This document shows, one piece after another, positions 32,467 to 41,428 of a DNA stretch of 64,000 bases; within the stretch, counting starts at the first letter, position 1; the number at the start of each line of letters is the position of its first letter. Under the pieces are notes generated by a model. The model worked only from the letters and a program-made list of their open reading frames with translations. It had not been told where the DNA came from and made no database searches. Both the position numbers and the translations under genes were made by a program. Source of the stretch: Methylobacterium haplocladii (GTDB lineage: Bacteria; Pseudomonadota; Alphaproteobacteria; Rhizobiales; Beijerinckiaceae). Where the stretch lies: contig NZ_BJZT01000032.1 in the NCBI RefSeq assembly GCF_007992175.1, forward strand, positions 41,248 to 105,247, read 5' to 3'.

Positions 32467-33063
32467 TCAGATCCGGCAGATGAGAGGGGCGAAGCCGGTC
32501 ATGGTGAACCGGTGGAAGTTGAGGTTCGGCGGCGCGAGCAGGTCGGCGTTGAGCGCCGTCACGGCGTCGATCTGAGCTTGCAGTTCGGCGACGCGTTGAT
32601 CGGTGTAGGCGGTGTCCGTCGGACCCTGCGGACCGGTGGTCAGCGCCGGCAGCACCACGCCCGAACCGGGCTGGCCGGCCACGAGGATCTGCGTGAAGGC
32701 CGCCTGCTGCCGAACCAGGGCGCTGTCGGTGGCCGGAAGAACCCGGACCGATGACCGCCCGAGCCATTCGTCGATCGTCGACCCCGTCACCGTCCGGTGA
32801 ACGTCGAACACGAGCGTCGTCGGGGTCGAAGCGAGCCAACCCCCGCGCGCCGCCTTCGGGACCGATAGGATGAGACTGTCCGTCAGCCCGTTCGTGTCCG
32901 CGATCCAGGTGATCGCACCGTTCGCACTATCGAGCGCCACGGCCTCGGGACCGCCGAAGCTGCCTGTCATCGTGGCCGTGAGCCGCGATCCCGTCAGGTT
33001 CAGGGGAACGACGAGTGGGACAATGACCCGCCAATCCGCGGTATCGAGGCATGTAGCGGGCAT
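32467..33063 (-). CDS. Baseplate/fibre-associated protein (198 aa)
   Basis: N-terminal beta-sandwich-like domain (RVIVPLVVPLNLTGSRLTA; WIADTNGLTDSLILSVP) resembling phage fibre-attachment modules, then GPQGPTDTAYTDQRVAELQA, a short collagen-like link to a coiled coil. A likely trimeric connector between shaft and baseplate. Upstream lies the pentamer array at 33124. Confidence 0.55.
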   Translation of the reverse strand: MPATCLDTADWRVIVPLVVPLNLTGSRLTATMTGSFGGPEAVALDSANGAITWIADTNGLTDSLILSVPKAARGGWLASTPTTLVFDVHRTVTGSTIDEWLGRSSVRVLPATDSALVRQQAAFTQILVAGQPGSGVVLPALTTGPQGPTDTAYTDQRVAELQAQIDAVTALNADLLAPPNLNFHRFTMTGFAPLICRI

Positions 33064-33123
33064 GGAAGACCTTCAGATCGACTTGCTCCCGCAAGGGACC
33101 GGGAATACCGTCGTGACTAGCGC

Positions 33124-33208
33124 GGCATGGCACGGCACCGTTCGGCGTGGCATGGCGAGGCACGGCGCGGCGAGGCTGGGTCGGGTCTGGCGTGGCGTGG
33201 TAGGGGTG
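33124..33208 (+). repeat. Degenerate GGCNN pentanucleotide tandem array, copy A
   Basis: About 16 units with 5-bp periodicity: GGCAT GGCAC GGCAC, then GGCGT GGCAT GGCGA, GGCAC GGCGC GGCGA and so on, ending GGCGT GGTAG GGGTGAAG. It runs directly into a hairpin terminator. Two similar modules are at 46058-46130 (- strand) and 52186-52244 (+ strand). Noncoding; it fills part of the 300-bp gap between the 32467 and 33366 genes. Confidence 0.8.
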
Positions 33209-33234
33209 AAGAGGTCGGCGTGAGCCGGCCTTTT
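33209..33234 (+). terminator. Hairpin terminator after pentamer array A
   Basis: AAGAGGTCGGC-GTGA-GCCGGCCTTTT forms an 11-bp stem (two G-U pairs), followed by CCGCTTTTT. Same architecture and loop size as the terminators of arrays B and C. Between it and 33365 I see no gene. Confidence 0.6.
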
Positions 33235-33365
33235 CCGCTTTTTGGAGCTACCGACCGTCGTCGCCCTGCCAGAGGGCCTGATCGGCCTGTGCGGGTCTGG
33301 ACATGGTGGATCTCGCATGAACGACTGCGCGGGCGCGCGGGCGAATGCACTCGATCCGAGCGCCG

Positions 33366-33458
33366 CTACGCCTCGGTGTTGCCGGCGCCGGGTTCGAGGA
33401 AGGACCGCGTGCCGTTGGTGACGGCCGACCGTGTGCGCGGACTGCGTTGCTTGGTCAT
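33366..33458 (-). CDS. Very short ORF (30 aa), possible gene remnant
   Basis: ATG 33458 overlaps the stop of the 74-aa gene (ATGA). The product MTKQRSPRTRSAVTNGTRSF continues to EPGAGNTEA. This N-terminus resembles that of a conserved alphaproteobacterial phage protein (TKxRSPRTRSAVTNG) that is normally longer, so this could be a truncated copy. Based on recollection, not a search. Confidence 0.4.
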   Translation of the reverse strand: MTKQRSPRTRSAVTNGTRSFLEPGAGNTEA

Positions 33459-33679
33459 GGGTCGCGCCTTGGCGTCCCCACTGTCTCTGATGTGGTCGAG
33501 CGATCAGTCTTCGAATAGTTGATCGTATCAAGCAGGGCGGGCGGTGACTGATCGGGATTGGCAGTAAAGGCACGGCCCTGCGCCAAGGCCGAAGCAAGCA
33601 ACTGGATATGGATGCCACGAGGTCTTTTGAACCGTCCAGATGCTGCTATTTTTTTCTCCAAATCGTCTGACATTTTCAC
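33455..33679 (-). CDS. Hypothetical protein (74 aa)
   Basis: Starts at 33679 (MKMSDDLEKKIAASGRFKRP); a second ATG at 33673 is equally plausible. Polar protein, no domain recognised. It ends 5 bp after the fibre gene in transcription order and is coupled to the 30-aa ORF. Confidence 0.45.
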   Translation of the reverse strand: MKMSDDLEKKIAASGRFKRPRGIHIQLLASALAQGRAFTANPDQSPPALLDTINYSKTDRSTTSETVGTPRRDP

Positions 33680-33684
33680 CTATC

Positions 33685-35883
33685 TTAACCAAAATTGCGG
33701 TCAACGAATTTGTTCGTTGCGCCTGAGTTGTCGATAATACCTCCGGTGACGAGGTTTCTGGCGCTATTCTCAGTCACCCAGAAGTAATCACCGCATCCAG
33801 AGTCTAAGCGAACGCCAAATCCCTGCTTGGCCCCAGGCTGAGAGAAGTCGACGTTGAACTTGTTGCGGCTGATGTGAAAATCGGCATTGCCAGAACCGCC
33901 CACGCGAACGCCGCCGCTGCCGTTAATCGAAATATTGCAACTTTCGATGTTGAAGTTTTTGTTGTTGTTGTTGACTGCAAAGCCAATGTTTCGGCTTGCG
34001 CCAATGTCGCAGCCTATGAACTTGAGGCCGTCAGTGCTGTCCATCTGCACGGCGTTGCCGCCATGGTTCCAAGACCAGCATCCGATGTACATGCTCTGTG
34101 CGATCTGCGAGAGCAGCATCCCCTCGTGCGACGTATCCCAGAATACGTTCGCATAGCGGTTGTAGCCTGAGCACTGACCACGGGTGAGGCTCGGCGAGCC
34201 AATCGTCTTGGCATAGAGCCCGCCGATGAAATCGCCGTCGCTGAGGATGATGGCCTCGCAGGCCCCGACCTGTCGCAGAGAACCAAGGCTGAAGTCGTAA
34301 TCAATTGAGCTGATGGTGCCGACGGCGCCTGATGTGTTGCCCGTCACCGTCGTGCCAGCGGCCAGCTGGTTCGGGATCAGCATTCGGTACTGCGATCCAG
34401 TGAGCTGGATGATGTTCAAGCCCGTGTAAGGCGAGCCGGAGATCGTCAGCCCCTCGCCGGCCTGGAATGTGCCGTTGACGCTTGAGAAGTTGATGGTGTC
34501 GCAGATTGAGGCAGTAACGAACTGCGAGAGGAACACGTCGTTTGAGTTCTCGATGTAGACGGCGGTCTCTCGGCCGTCCGACACGCCGAAATCATAGCCA
34601 CGGACGCCCGCACTGTTCTTGACTGATATGCCTCGGTAGGCGGTCGAGATGTTGATGTCGTTGAAGTAGCCCGACACCTGCATGTCGAGGGCAACGCCAG
34701 CGGTCGGGCGAACCGAGAGCGACACCGGCCCCATGTCGATCCCGGAGATGCGGGAGCCGGGAACGCCGGTGGTGCGGATGAAGTTGGTGGTTCCCGTCGA
34801 CCAGCGCACGCGGGTGATCGCTCGGCCCCGGCCGACGAGGCTCTGCCCGCGGGTGGCCACCAGCGTACCGCCAGCCGCACGATACTCGCCGGCGCCCATC
34901 AGCCCGAGGCCATTGTTTACGAGGGCGTCGATCGCCTTCTGAGTGGCCGCGATGCAGTCGGTCGTCGTGTTCTTGAAGCCGTGAAACCAATCGACTTCGC
35001 AGACCGCGAGCCCAGCGATGGAGCCACCGGCCGACAGGTCGAAGATCTGATAGGCACCTGCAGTCAGACCCGCCGTGAAGGTGACCGTGACGCCGTTGTC
35101 CGGCTTCAGCATCACGCCACGCGGGAAACGATAGTGAGCCGAGAGGGTGATGTTGGACGAAATCCGGATCGTGCCGGGCTTAAGTAGCCATTCCCCGAAG
35201 CCTTGAAGCGCATCGGCGAACGAAAGATTTGCGGCATCGTCGGCCGTACCATTAGCGACCAGATTATTGAGAACAGGCGCCTTGGCGGCCAGAGACGCGG
35301 CTGTCGCCGCAGCATCGGCTGCTCCAACGTCGCTGGCGATGAGATTTATTGACGATCCGGATTTGCCATTGACCGTCGTCGGATTGCCTTGAGGCCCTTG
35401 CAGGCCCGCAGCGCCAGTGGCGCCTTGCGGTCCTTGCGCGCCCTGTGCTCCAGCCGCGCCGGCAGGCCCTCGAATTTGGCCGACGTTGTGCCAGTTGCCG
35501 CCGGGGCCGGCGTCGTTGCCGGAGGCGGTGTAGACGTAGCCGTCGCCGCTGGAATAGCCGGTCCCGTTCGACGTCATCAGGTAGACGTCGCCAAGCGTGT
35601 TGCCGGACGACGGAAGGTCCGAGGGGGTAGCCCGCGATCCTTTGATCGTCGTTCCCGCGCCTTGGTCGCCCTTCGGGCCAGGGTCGCCCTTCGGGCCAGG
35701 GTTGCCCTGCTGGCCGGGGTTGCCGCGCTCGCCACGCTCGCCCTGCAGACCGCGTTCGCCCTGGCCACCGGGCAAACCGGGGGCACCGGCGCCCCCAGGG
35801 AGGCCGCGTAGGCCCGGGGCGCCGCCGCCGAGCACGACCTGAGGCACGACGCCCGCGGAGGACGCGCCCAACACGTACGGCAT
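33685..35883 (-). CDS. Collagen-like tail fibre/spike with beta-helix domain (732 aa)
   Basis: Two collagen-type Gly-X-Y regions (~20-80, with GERGLQGERGERGNPGQQGN, and ~135-168, GPAGAAGAQGAQGPQGATGA) flank a small module (DVYLMTSNGTGYSSGDGYVY). From ~290 the protein becomes a right-handed beta-helix type spike: repeated short strands, many Asn/Gly turns (NIGFAVNNNNKNFNIESCNI; SGGVRVGGSGNADFHISRNK). A likely trimeric receptor-binding protein. The long beta-helix tail and less GC-rich codon use suggest modular acquisition. Confidence 0.8.
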   Translation of the reverse strand: MPYVLGASSAGVVPQVVLGGGAPGLRGLPGGAGAPGLPGGQGERGLQGERGERGNPGQQGNPGPKGDPGPKGDQGAGTTIKGSRATPSDLPSSGNTLGDVYLMTSNGTGYSSGDGYVYTASGNDAGPGGNWHNVGQIRGPAGAAGAQGAQGPQGATGAAGLQGPQGNPTTVNGKSGSSINLIASDVGAADAAATAASLAAKAPVLNNLVANGTADDAANLSFADALQGFGEWLLKPGTIRISSNITLSAHYRFPRGVMLKPDNGVTVTFTAGLTAGAYQIFDLSAGGSIAGLAVCEVDWFHGFKNTTTDCIAATQKAIDALVNNGLGLMGAGEYRAAGGTLVATRGQSLVGRGRAITRVRWSTGTTNFIRTTGVPGSRISGIDMGPVSLSVRPTAGVALDMQVSGYFNDINISTAYRGISVKNSAGVRGYDFGVSDGRETAVYIENSNDVFLSQFVTASICDTINFSSVNGTFQAGEGLTISGSPYTGLNIIQLTGSQYRMLIPNQLAAGTTVTGNTSGAVGTISSIDYDFSLGSLRQVGACEAIILSDGDFIGGLYAKTIGSPSLTRGQCSGYNRYANVFWDTSHEGMLLSQIAQSMYIGCWSWNHGGNAVQMDSTDGLKFIGCDIGASRNIGFAVNNNNKNFNIESCNISINGSGGVRVGGSGNADFHISRNKFNVDFSQPGAKQGFGVRLDSGCGDYFWVTENSARNLVTGGIIDNSGATNKFVDRNFG

Positions 35884-35998
35884 GCCGGAACTCTCGAAGA
35901 CAGGGGGAGGCGCGCGTGGAAAAGCCCGGGGCGATTGGGCCGGGACGCGCGGCTTGCGGTCGGGCAGAAGCTGGCCGTATGGACCGCCCGAGGGGCGG

Positions 35999-36658
35999 TC
36001 AGAGCAGGTAGACGACGGCCTCGACGAAGGTCAGCGGACCGTAATAAGCAACCTTGCGTCGGTCATCGCCGAACGCGAGGAGCTCGTAGACGTAGTCGCC
36101 CGGAAGCAGACGTCCTGATCCCATCGTTGTGTAGGGGACCATCAGACCGGGAGCGCCAGTTCCGTTGCCCTTCACGATGAGGGGATCGGAATTGTCCGTT
36201 GGGTCGGACAACGCCTCGAAGATCAGCCGTTGGATGGTGTCGGCGCGCCGGACCTGCAGCACATAGCTGATGCCGGTGTCGTTGATCGTCGCGGGCGTCG
36301 GCTGCACCGCGAAGGCGTCGCCAACCCTGAACGGGGTCGAGCCCGGTGTGACCGTCAGGACGAGACCGCCGGCGGAGAGTGGTGCGCCGGCGTATCCCAG
36401 AGCCGTGACGGCGCCGTTGGGATCGGTGACCGTGATGCCGACGAGATTGTCGGTCGAGGTCACCACGACGGCGTGGCCGCCCAAGGGCGTGCGGGGTTCG
36501 ACGCTCTGGACGCTGACGGACCCGTTGCCGGTGTTGCCGCTGCCGACAACGACGCCCGCGGTGCCGGCTTGATATAGCGGAAAGCTGTCCGTCCAGTCGT
36601 CGTTGAGCGCGACGCGCAGGGGCTGGTAACGCGGCTGGATCGCCAGGATGTTCGTCAC
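35999..36658 (-). CDS. Putative fibre/baseplate structural protein (219 aa)
   Basis: Beta-rich protein: MTNILAIQPRYQPLRVALND (resembling the N-terminal 'P...l..GD.w' element of fibre adaptors), Gly/Val-rich middle, then YVLQVRRADTIQRLIFEALS and DYVYELLAFGDDRRKVAYYG. Located between the two large fibre genes; likely an adaptor. The 115 bp upstream contain no gene. Confidence 0.55.
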   Translation of the reverse strand: MTNILAIQPRYQPLRVALNDDWTDSFPLYQAGTAGVVVGSGNTGNGSVSVQSVEPRTPLGGHAVVVTSTDNLVGITVTDPNGAVTALGYAGAPLSAGGLVLTVTPGSTPFRVGDAFAVQPTPATINDTGISYVLQVRRADTIQRLIFEALSDPTDNSDPLIVKGNGTGAPGLMVPYTTMGSGRLLPGDYVYELLAFGDDRRKVAYYGPLTFVEAVVYLL

Positions 36659-36667
36659 GGACCGGCC

Positions 36668-37102
36668 TCAGGCGACGAGTTCGTTGGCCCGGATCAGCAG
36701 CGCATCGACCTGCGCCGGGCTGTAACTGCGCGCCGCGATCATCGCTTGCGTCAGCGGGTCGACGCGACGGATCTCGGTGGCCAGATCCCAGTCCTCTTGG
36801 AGGTCGGGATTGGACGCGAGCGCTGCCTTTACCGCTGGCCATTCCGGCTCCGGAAACACGGCCAGCTCCCCGGTCTCGGCCAGGGCGCGTTTCAGTCCGA
36901 GCTTCGAGGCCGAGGTCGGCACGACGACAACGACGGGCGGCGGCGGTGGGGCCGCAAAGCCGTCATCGGTCGCAAGCCAGCCGATGGCGATGTCCGCCAC
37001 GTGGGAGACGTCCCGGACGTCGAACAGGTCGTGCGGCCATGCGTCCTCGCCTTCGGACAGGGCGTGCACGATCCCGCTATTCACGAGCGCGAACAGAGCC
37101 AT
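36668..37102 (-). CDS. Putative tail fibre assembly/accessory protein (144 aa)
   Basis: Starts MALFALVNSGIVHALSEGED; a Pro-Val stretch (APPPPPVVVVVP) links it to a helical C-terminal half (TEIRRVDPLTQAMIAARSYS). Proteins of this length directly after a fibre gene often act as fibre chaperones or caps. No precise family recognised. Confidence 0.5.
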   Translation of the reverse strand: MALFALVNSGIVHALSEGEDAWPHDLFDVRDVSHVADIAIGWLATDDGFAAPPPPPVVVVVPTSASKLGLKRALAETGELAVFPEPEWPAVKAALASNPDLQEDWDLATEIRRVDPLTQAMIAARSYSPAQVDALLIRANELVA

Positions 37103-37112
37103 GCTTCAATCC

Positions 37113-39062
37113 TCAGACGGTAAGGGTGACGCGGCCGGGCGAGCCGTTGCCGCCGGGATAGTTGCCCGACGAACCGTTGCCGCCGACGCCGGGGGCGGTC
37201 GACGTGTTGCCGGCCGCGCCGTAGTTGAAATTCGGGGATCCGCCGGCGCCCGGGGACGCGCCGCCGACGCCGCCGAGATAAGATGGTCCGACGGGGAGGC
37301 CGTAGCCGCCGGCATCGCCGTTGTCGTTGATGTCGCCGCCCGACGCGATGCCGCCTGCCCCGAACTGCGAGTTGTTGGCGCCGGACGTCGAGAAGTACCC
37401 ACCACCACCGCTCGTCGCTGCGCAGAGGGTCTGCCCGGCGTTGAACGTGGTACTGTTGGCATCGACAACCGATCCGCTGGCGACCGTGATCGAGGTGGTG
37501 CCCCCGGCCGCTCCGTTCTGCGGGGACGCACCACCGGCACCGCCTGCCCCTCCAGCGCCAACGACGATCGTCAAAACGGTGTCGACGACCGCTGTGGCCA
37601 CCTTCTGAGCATTGCCACCGCCGCCGCCGCCGGAACCCGCTGAGGTCGAAGCGTTGGCGCCGCCGCCGCCTCCGCCTGGACCGCGGCATTCCCGGACCAG
37701 GAACGTGCGGTTCGCTGGGATCGAGAGCGAGTAGGAGCCAGGTGTGATGTACTGCTTCGGCGAGGCGCCCGGGATCTTGAGCGTGTTGATGTAGGTGACG
37801 GTCGGACCGTTGCCGGAATTGGTCAGACGAAGCTCGGAGCCGTTGTCGGCGAGGATGATTTCGGCGTTATCCAGCCAGTCGCCGACCTGGATTGGCGTGC
37901 CGTCGAACCGCTTCACGGGGCGCGTGCCGAGGCCGTCGAGATTGGCCGTTGTGCCGCCGTTCGCCGAAGCCAGGGCCGTCGTGATCGTGTAGAGCGCCCC
38001 CTGCTCGTAGGCGGTGATGTTCGGGGCGACGTCGACGACGAGGTTGGTGGCCGTGGCGGCCCCGCCAGTCGCGACGACGCCGGTGTGGACCAGCTGCAGC
38101 GAGGGGACTGTCTGCGCGAGCTCGGATCGCGCCGCGGTCCGGAAGCGCCAGGCGCCGCTCTTGAAGACGACCTCGATGATCTCGCCCGAGATGTCGCCGG
38201 CCTTGAGCGCCGCGCCACCACGGGTGACGACGGCCGCGGCCGCATTCCCGTTCAGCGCCAGCGTCACGGCGCCCGTGTTCGTGTTCGGGCAGAACAGGCG
38301 CACCGCGAGGCCGTCGATCAGCGCGGCCGGGGCCGGGCTGACCGAGGCGGTGAGGTCGTTGGTGCCCGTGGCGACACCGTAGACCCACTTGCCCGACTGA
38401 ACGGCGGTCGGCAGGCCCGGCAGCTTCGTCGGGATGAAGGGCGCCGACGCGTGCTGGACGATGTTGCCGGCCGTGATCGTGGTCTGACCGGCGTTCAGCG
38501 TGACGATGAACAGCGGTGCCCAGCCCGCATCGGGGGAGGGCGGCTGCTGGGTGCCGGCGGTCGCGGCGATACCGGCCTTCACCTGGACGGCAGCGGCGCC
38601 GCGGCGGGCGGTGTTCTGCGCGGTGCCGGCATTGCCCGGACCGGCGAAGGGCTGCGCCGGGTTGGCGGCGTTGTAGTACGGCAGCACCTTCGCGCCGTCA
38701 TCGACGTCCTGGTACTGGACCTCGACGAGGAAGGCCTGCGAGTAGCCCGCCGTGCTCGGGGGCGCGAAGGTGAGCGCAGTGGCGTCGAGCGCCTTGCCGA
38801 TCTTCACGATCGAACGGCTGTCGGCCGCAATCGAGCCGAAGGTCGTCGCGTCGATATTCGCGGTCTGGAAGACGACGCCCGGCGACAGCGTCGCGATCAG
38901 CGAGGCCGGTGCAGTCGGGCTCAGCGAGAAGCCGTCGACGACGATGCCGGTCCCGAGAAAGGCCTGCGCGAGCAGGCCGTCGGATACCATGGCATTCTTG
39001 GCGAGCGTCAGGATGTCGGTGTCGCGCGGAAGCGCACCGGCGTAGACCAAGGGCCTATCCAT
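37113..39062 (-). CDS. Tail fibre protein with glycine-rich C-terminus (649 aa)
   Basis: N-terminal baseplate-attachment region (MDRPLVYAGALPRDTDILTL, DGLLAQAFLG), a beta-rich shaft, then ~430-640 is a very Gly-rich low-complexity tip (GGGGGGANASTSAGSGGGGG; GGAGGAGGASPQNGAAGG) ending GNGSPGRVTLTV. Polyglycine-loop tips of this type resemble the adhesin domains of T-even gp38-like proteins and other host-range tips. Directly follows the gp48-like gene in transcription order. Confidence 0.8.
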   Translation of the reverse strand: MDRPLVYAGALPRDTDILTLAKNAMVSDGLLAQAFLGTGIVVDGFSLSPTAPASLIATLSPGVVFQTANIDATTFGSIAADSRSIVKIGKALDATALTFAPPSTAGYSQAFLVEVQYQDVDDGAKVLPYYNAANPAQPFAGPGNAGTAQNTARRGAAAVQVKAGIAATAGTQQPPSPDAGWAPLFIVTLNAGQTTITAGNIVQHASAPFIPTKLPGLPTAVQSGKWVYGVATGTNDLTASVSPAPAALIDGLAVRLFCPNTNTGAVTLALNGNAAAAVVTRGGAALKAGDISGEIIEVVFKSGAWRFRTAARSELAQTVPSLQLVHTGVVATGGAATATNLVVDVAPNITAYEQGALYTITTALASANGGTTANLDGLGTRPVKRFDGTPIQVGDWLDNAEIILADNGSELRLTNSGNGPTVTYINTLKIPGASPKQYITPGSYSLSIPANRTFLVRECRGPGGGGGGANASTSAGSGGGGGGNAQKVATAVVDTVLTIVVGAGGAGGAGGASPQNGAAGGTTSITVASGSVVDANSTTFNAGQTLCAATSGGGGYFSTSGANNSQFGAGGIASGGDINDNGDAGGYGLPVGPSYLGGVGGASPGAGGSPNFNYGAAGNTSTAPGVGGNGSSGNYPGGNGSPGRVTLTV

Positions 39063-39136
39063 CGCGGGACTTTCGGTCGGAGGATGTTCGGGATGCGCTG
39101 GGGCCGACCGTCAGCGGTCGGGCGAGCGGCGGCGCG

Positions 39137-39907
39137 CTAGGATTGGATCGCGGTCCAGCCGATCGTGCCGGCCGCGACAGTCGCGGCAATGGTCGCGTAG
39201 ATCTCGGCGTCCGTGACCTGCGCCTCGGACTGGCTGAGATCCGCGTAGGCGATCACGCCGACGCCGTAGCCGCCGCCCGGGCTGCCGTATCCGGAGAGCT
39301 CCGGGATGCCGGCCGTTGCCGGGCGGAAGGCGGTGATGAAGGTCTGGTAGGGGTAGGCGAGCGAGCCCCAGGCGCCGGCACCGCCCGACACCATCTGGCT
39401 CGGTGCGGGGACGACGTAGGCGAAGGTGCCGATCCCATAGGCGCTCGGGTTGTCACCGTAGCCTGAGACTGGCTGCTCGCCGGTCCCGCTGCCCGCATAG
39501 GCGATGGCGCCGATGCCGTAGCCACCGCAGTCGCCCGGATTCCAGAGTTCCTGCAGGACCGGTTCGCGGCCCGTCAGATCGACGAGCGCCCGCCGGATCG
39601 CCTCGCGCGTCGCGCGCGGCCGCAGCAGTTCGCGCAGGATGCGGGGACGAAAGGCGTCGTCGGTCTCGGCCGCACGGCGCAGGAAGCGCAGGCCGAAGAA
39701 GTCGAAGGCGATGAGGTCGAGCCAGCCGCCGGTGGCCGTGGCGATCCGCGTCTGCGCCTTGGCGTATGCGATCAGGCCATGGACGAAGGCCAGGAGCGCC
39801 GCGATGCCGCCGAGCAGACCGTCGAGGATCGGGGCCTCGTCCGGAAACCAGGGCGGCAGGAGCGTGCGCAGGCGCGCCAGCATGTCGTCCGCATCGCCAA
39901 CGGCCAT
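39137..39907 (-). CDS. Baseplate protein, Mu gp48/P2 gpI-like
   Basis: 256 aa. The N-terminal two thirds match the wedge protein that follows J: DMLARLRTLLPPWFPDEAPI, ARATGGWLDLIAFDFFG-like core and RPRATREAIRRALVDLTGRE. C-terminal third has repeated GYG.G..AYA units (GGYGIGAIAYAGSGTGE, SAYGIGTFAYV, GGYGVGVIAYADL), a fibre-docking extension. Its position between baseplate J and the first fibre is the conserved myovirus order. Confidence 0.75.
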   Translation of the reverse strand: MAVGDADDMLARLRTLLPPWFPDEAPILDGLLGGIAALLAFVHGLIAYAKAQTRIATATGGWLDLIAFDFFGLRFLRRAAETDDAFRPRILRELLRPRATREAIRRALVDLTGREPVLQELWNPGDCGGYGIGAIAYAGSGTGEQPVSGYGDNPSAYGIGTFAYVVPAPSQMVSGGAGAWGSLAYPYQTFITAFRPATAGIPELSGYGSPGGGYGVGVIAYADLSQSEAQVTDAEIYATIAATVAAGTIGWTAIQS

Positions 39908-39911
39908 GGTC

Positions 39912-41039
39912 TTATCCGATGACGATGGTGGGCGCCTTGATCGTGACCTGGGGGGAGGGGGCGATGTCCTCCTTGGCCCCGTTGACGGTCAGGCCGGTGA
40001 CGTTCTTCACGCCGGGGGAGGCGTCGTAGGCGACCTGGACCAGCCGGGTGTAGGTCAGGCCGGCGCCGAGCCCGAGGCCGTTCACGAACGTGCTGATCGC
40101 TTTCGAGACCGCGGCCTCGACGTCGGCGAGCAGGTACCCGAACGCGGCCTCGACATGCATCTCGATGCGGACGTTGCGCACCGTCGGCGGGAACACCGCG
40201 TAGATGATGCCCGACGCTCGCACGGCGTAGATCGCCGTGGTGACGTCGGCGAGGAGGTCGTCGCCCGGTGCGCCGGTGCCGTCGTCGACGACGACGTAGA
40301 TGAAGCCGGGGTTCGGGCTGCCGTCGCGACTCTCGTTCTCGACGATCTGATACTGGATCCCGAGTTCGAGGCTCGACACCGCGAAGGCGATGGCGGGGTT
40401 TGTGGCCTTGGCCAGGGAGGCGAAGAACAGCGTCTTGCGCACCCGCAGCGCCTCGTCGGTCTCGGCGTCGGAGCCGTTCGCGAAGGCGACGAGGTTGATC
40501 ACGGTGTCGATGCCGGGCGTGGCCGACGTGATCACCGTGATGGTGTTCTTGAGGACGTTGCTCGCCGCCGACGGGATGTCGGCCTTCACCGGTACTGCGG
40601 CCTGCGCGACGCCGATCGGCACCACGTAGCCGTTCCGGGCTAGACTGAAGGACGGCACCGTGCTGTCGGCGACGACCGTGAAGGTCTGCGAGCCATCCTC
40701 GGTCTGAACGGTGGCGCCGACCGGGATCAACGCTTCGACGGTCGCTGTGAACCGCGAAAACACGACCGAGCCGCTCGACGGCGCCGCGCCGAGACGCGTC
40801 AGGCCGAAATCGTTGACCCAGGAATCGAGATCGGCGCCGCTTGAGGTCGCGGCGCGGGTCAGGGTCAGGACGTAGACAATCAGGCTTTCGAGCCAGAGCG
40901 TCAGGTCCGCGGTGGCCTCGGCCACGGCGCGCAGGACGGCGCCGACCGAGAAGTCGACGAGCGCAGTCGCGCGGCCCTGTACGCCCGCCGCGAAGTTCTC
41001 CACCAGCGTGACGAAGTTGCGGATCGGAATCGCCGCCAT
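39912..41039 (-). CDS. Baseplate J protein (Mu gp47-like)
   Basis: 375 aa from ATG 41039, overlapping the TGA of the gp25-like gene (ATGA); a GTG one codon upstream is less likely. Signature segments: DFSVGAVLRAVAEATADLTL, ATSSGADLDSWVNDFGLTRL, FSRFTATVEALIPVGATVQT, ETDEALRVRKTLFFASLAKA, and VYVVVDDGTGAPGDDL-type strand. J proteins form the baseplate wedge ring. Confidence 0.93.
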   Translation of the reverse strand: MAAIPIRNFVTLVENFAAGVQGRATALVDFSVGAVLRAVAEATADLTLWLESLIVYVLTLTRAATSSGADLDSWVNDFGLTRLGAAPSSGSVVFSRFTATVEALIPVGATVQTEDGSQTFTVVADSTVPSFSLARNGYVVPIGVAQAAVPVKADIPSAASNVLKNTITVITSATPGIDTVINLVAFANGSDAETDEALRVRKTLFFASLAKATNPAIAFAVSSLELGIQYQIVENESRDGSPNPGFIYVVVDDGTGAPGDDLLADVTTAIYAVRASGIIYAVFPPTVRNVRIEMHVEAAFGYLLADVEAAVSKAISTFVNGLGLGAGLTYTRLVQVAYDASPGVKNVTGLTVNGAKEDIAPSPQVTIKAPTIVIG

Positions 41040-41401
41040 CACGGTACCTCGAAGGACAGCGTCTGCTGCCGGCCGGTGGCGGCGTCGGCGTAGATGATCC
41101 GGACGTGGACGCCGTTCAGGATCGGCGTCACCACGATGACGGGGTCGGGGTCGCGGGCAACGGAGGCCTCGCGAAAGATTTGCGACCGGATCAGTGCTGA
41201 CAGCTCATCGGCGTCGATCAGGCCACCGACGCGAAGCTGAACGCCGGCGCCGTATCCGAGGTTCTGGATGTACGTCCCGGCCACCGTCAGCAGGCGGCGC
41301 AGGACGCGCTGGACGCCGCGCTGGGTGCCGTCGACGAGCAGCAGGTCGCCGGTCGGCCCGACGGAGAGGTCGGAGCCGATCATCAGGCTGAGATCAGGCA
41401 T
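41039..41401 (-). CDS. Baseplate wedge protein W / gp25-like (Mu gp46-like)
   Basis: 120 aa. Typical small gp25/W fold: DLSLMIGSDLSVGPTGDLLL, QRGVQRVLRRLLTVAGTYI, NLGYGAGV and LIRSQIFREASVARDPD. It nucleates sheath assembly at the baseplate. Coupled to the J gene by stop/start overlap. Confidence 0.88.
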   Translation of the reverse strand: MPDLSLMIGSDLSVGPTGDLLLVDGTQRGVQRVLRRLLTVAGTYIQNLGYGAGVQLRVGGLIDADELSALIRSQIFREASVARDPDPVIVVTPILNGVHVRIIYADAATGRQQTLSFEVP

Positions 41402-41428
41402 AGGTCCGACCGGGTCGTGGGAAGCGGC

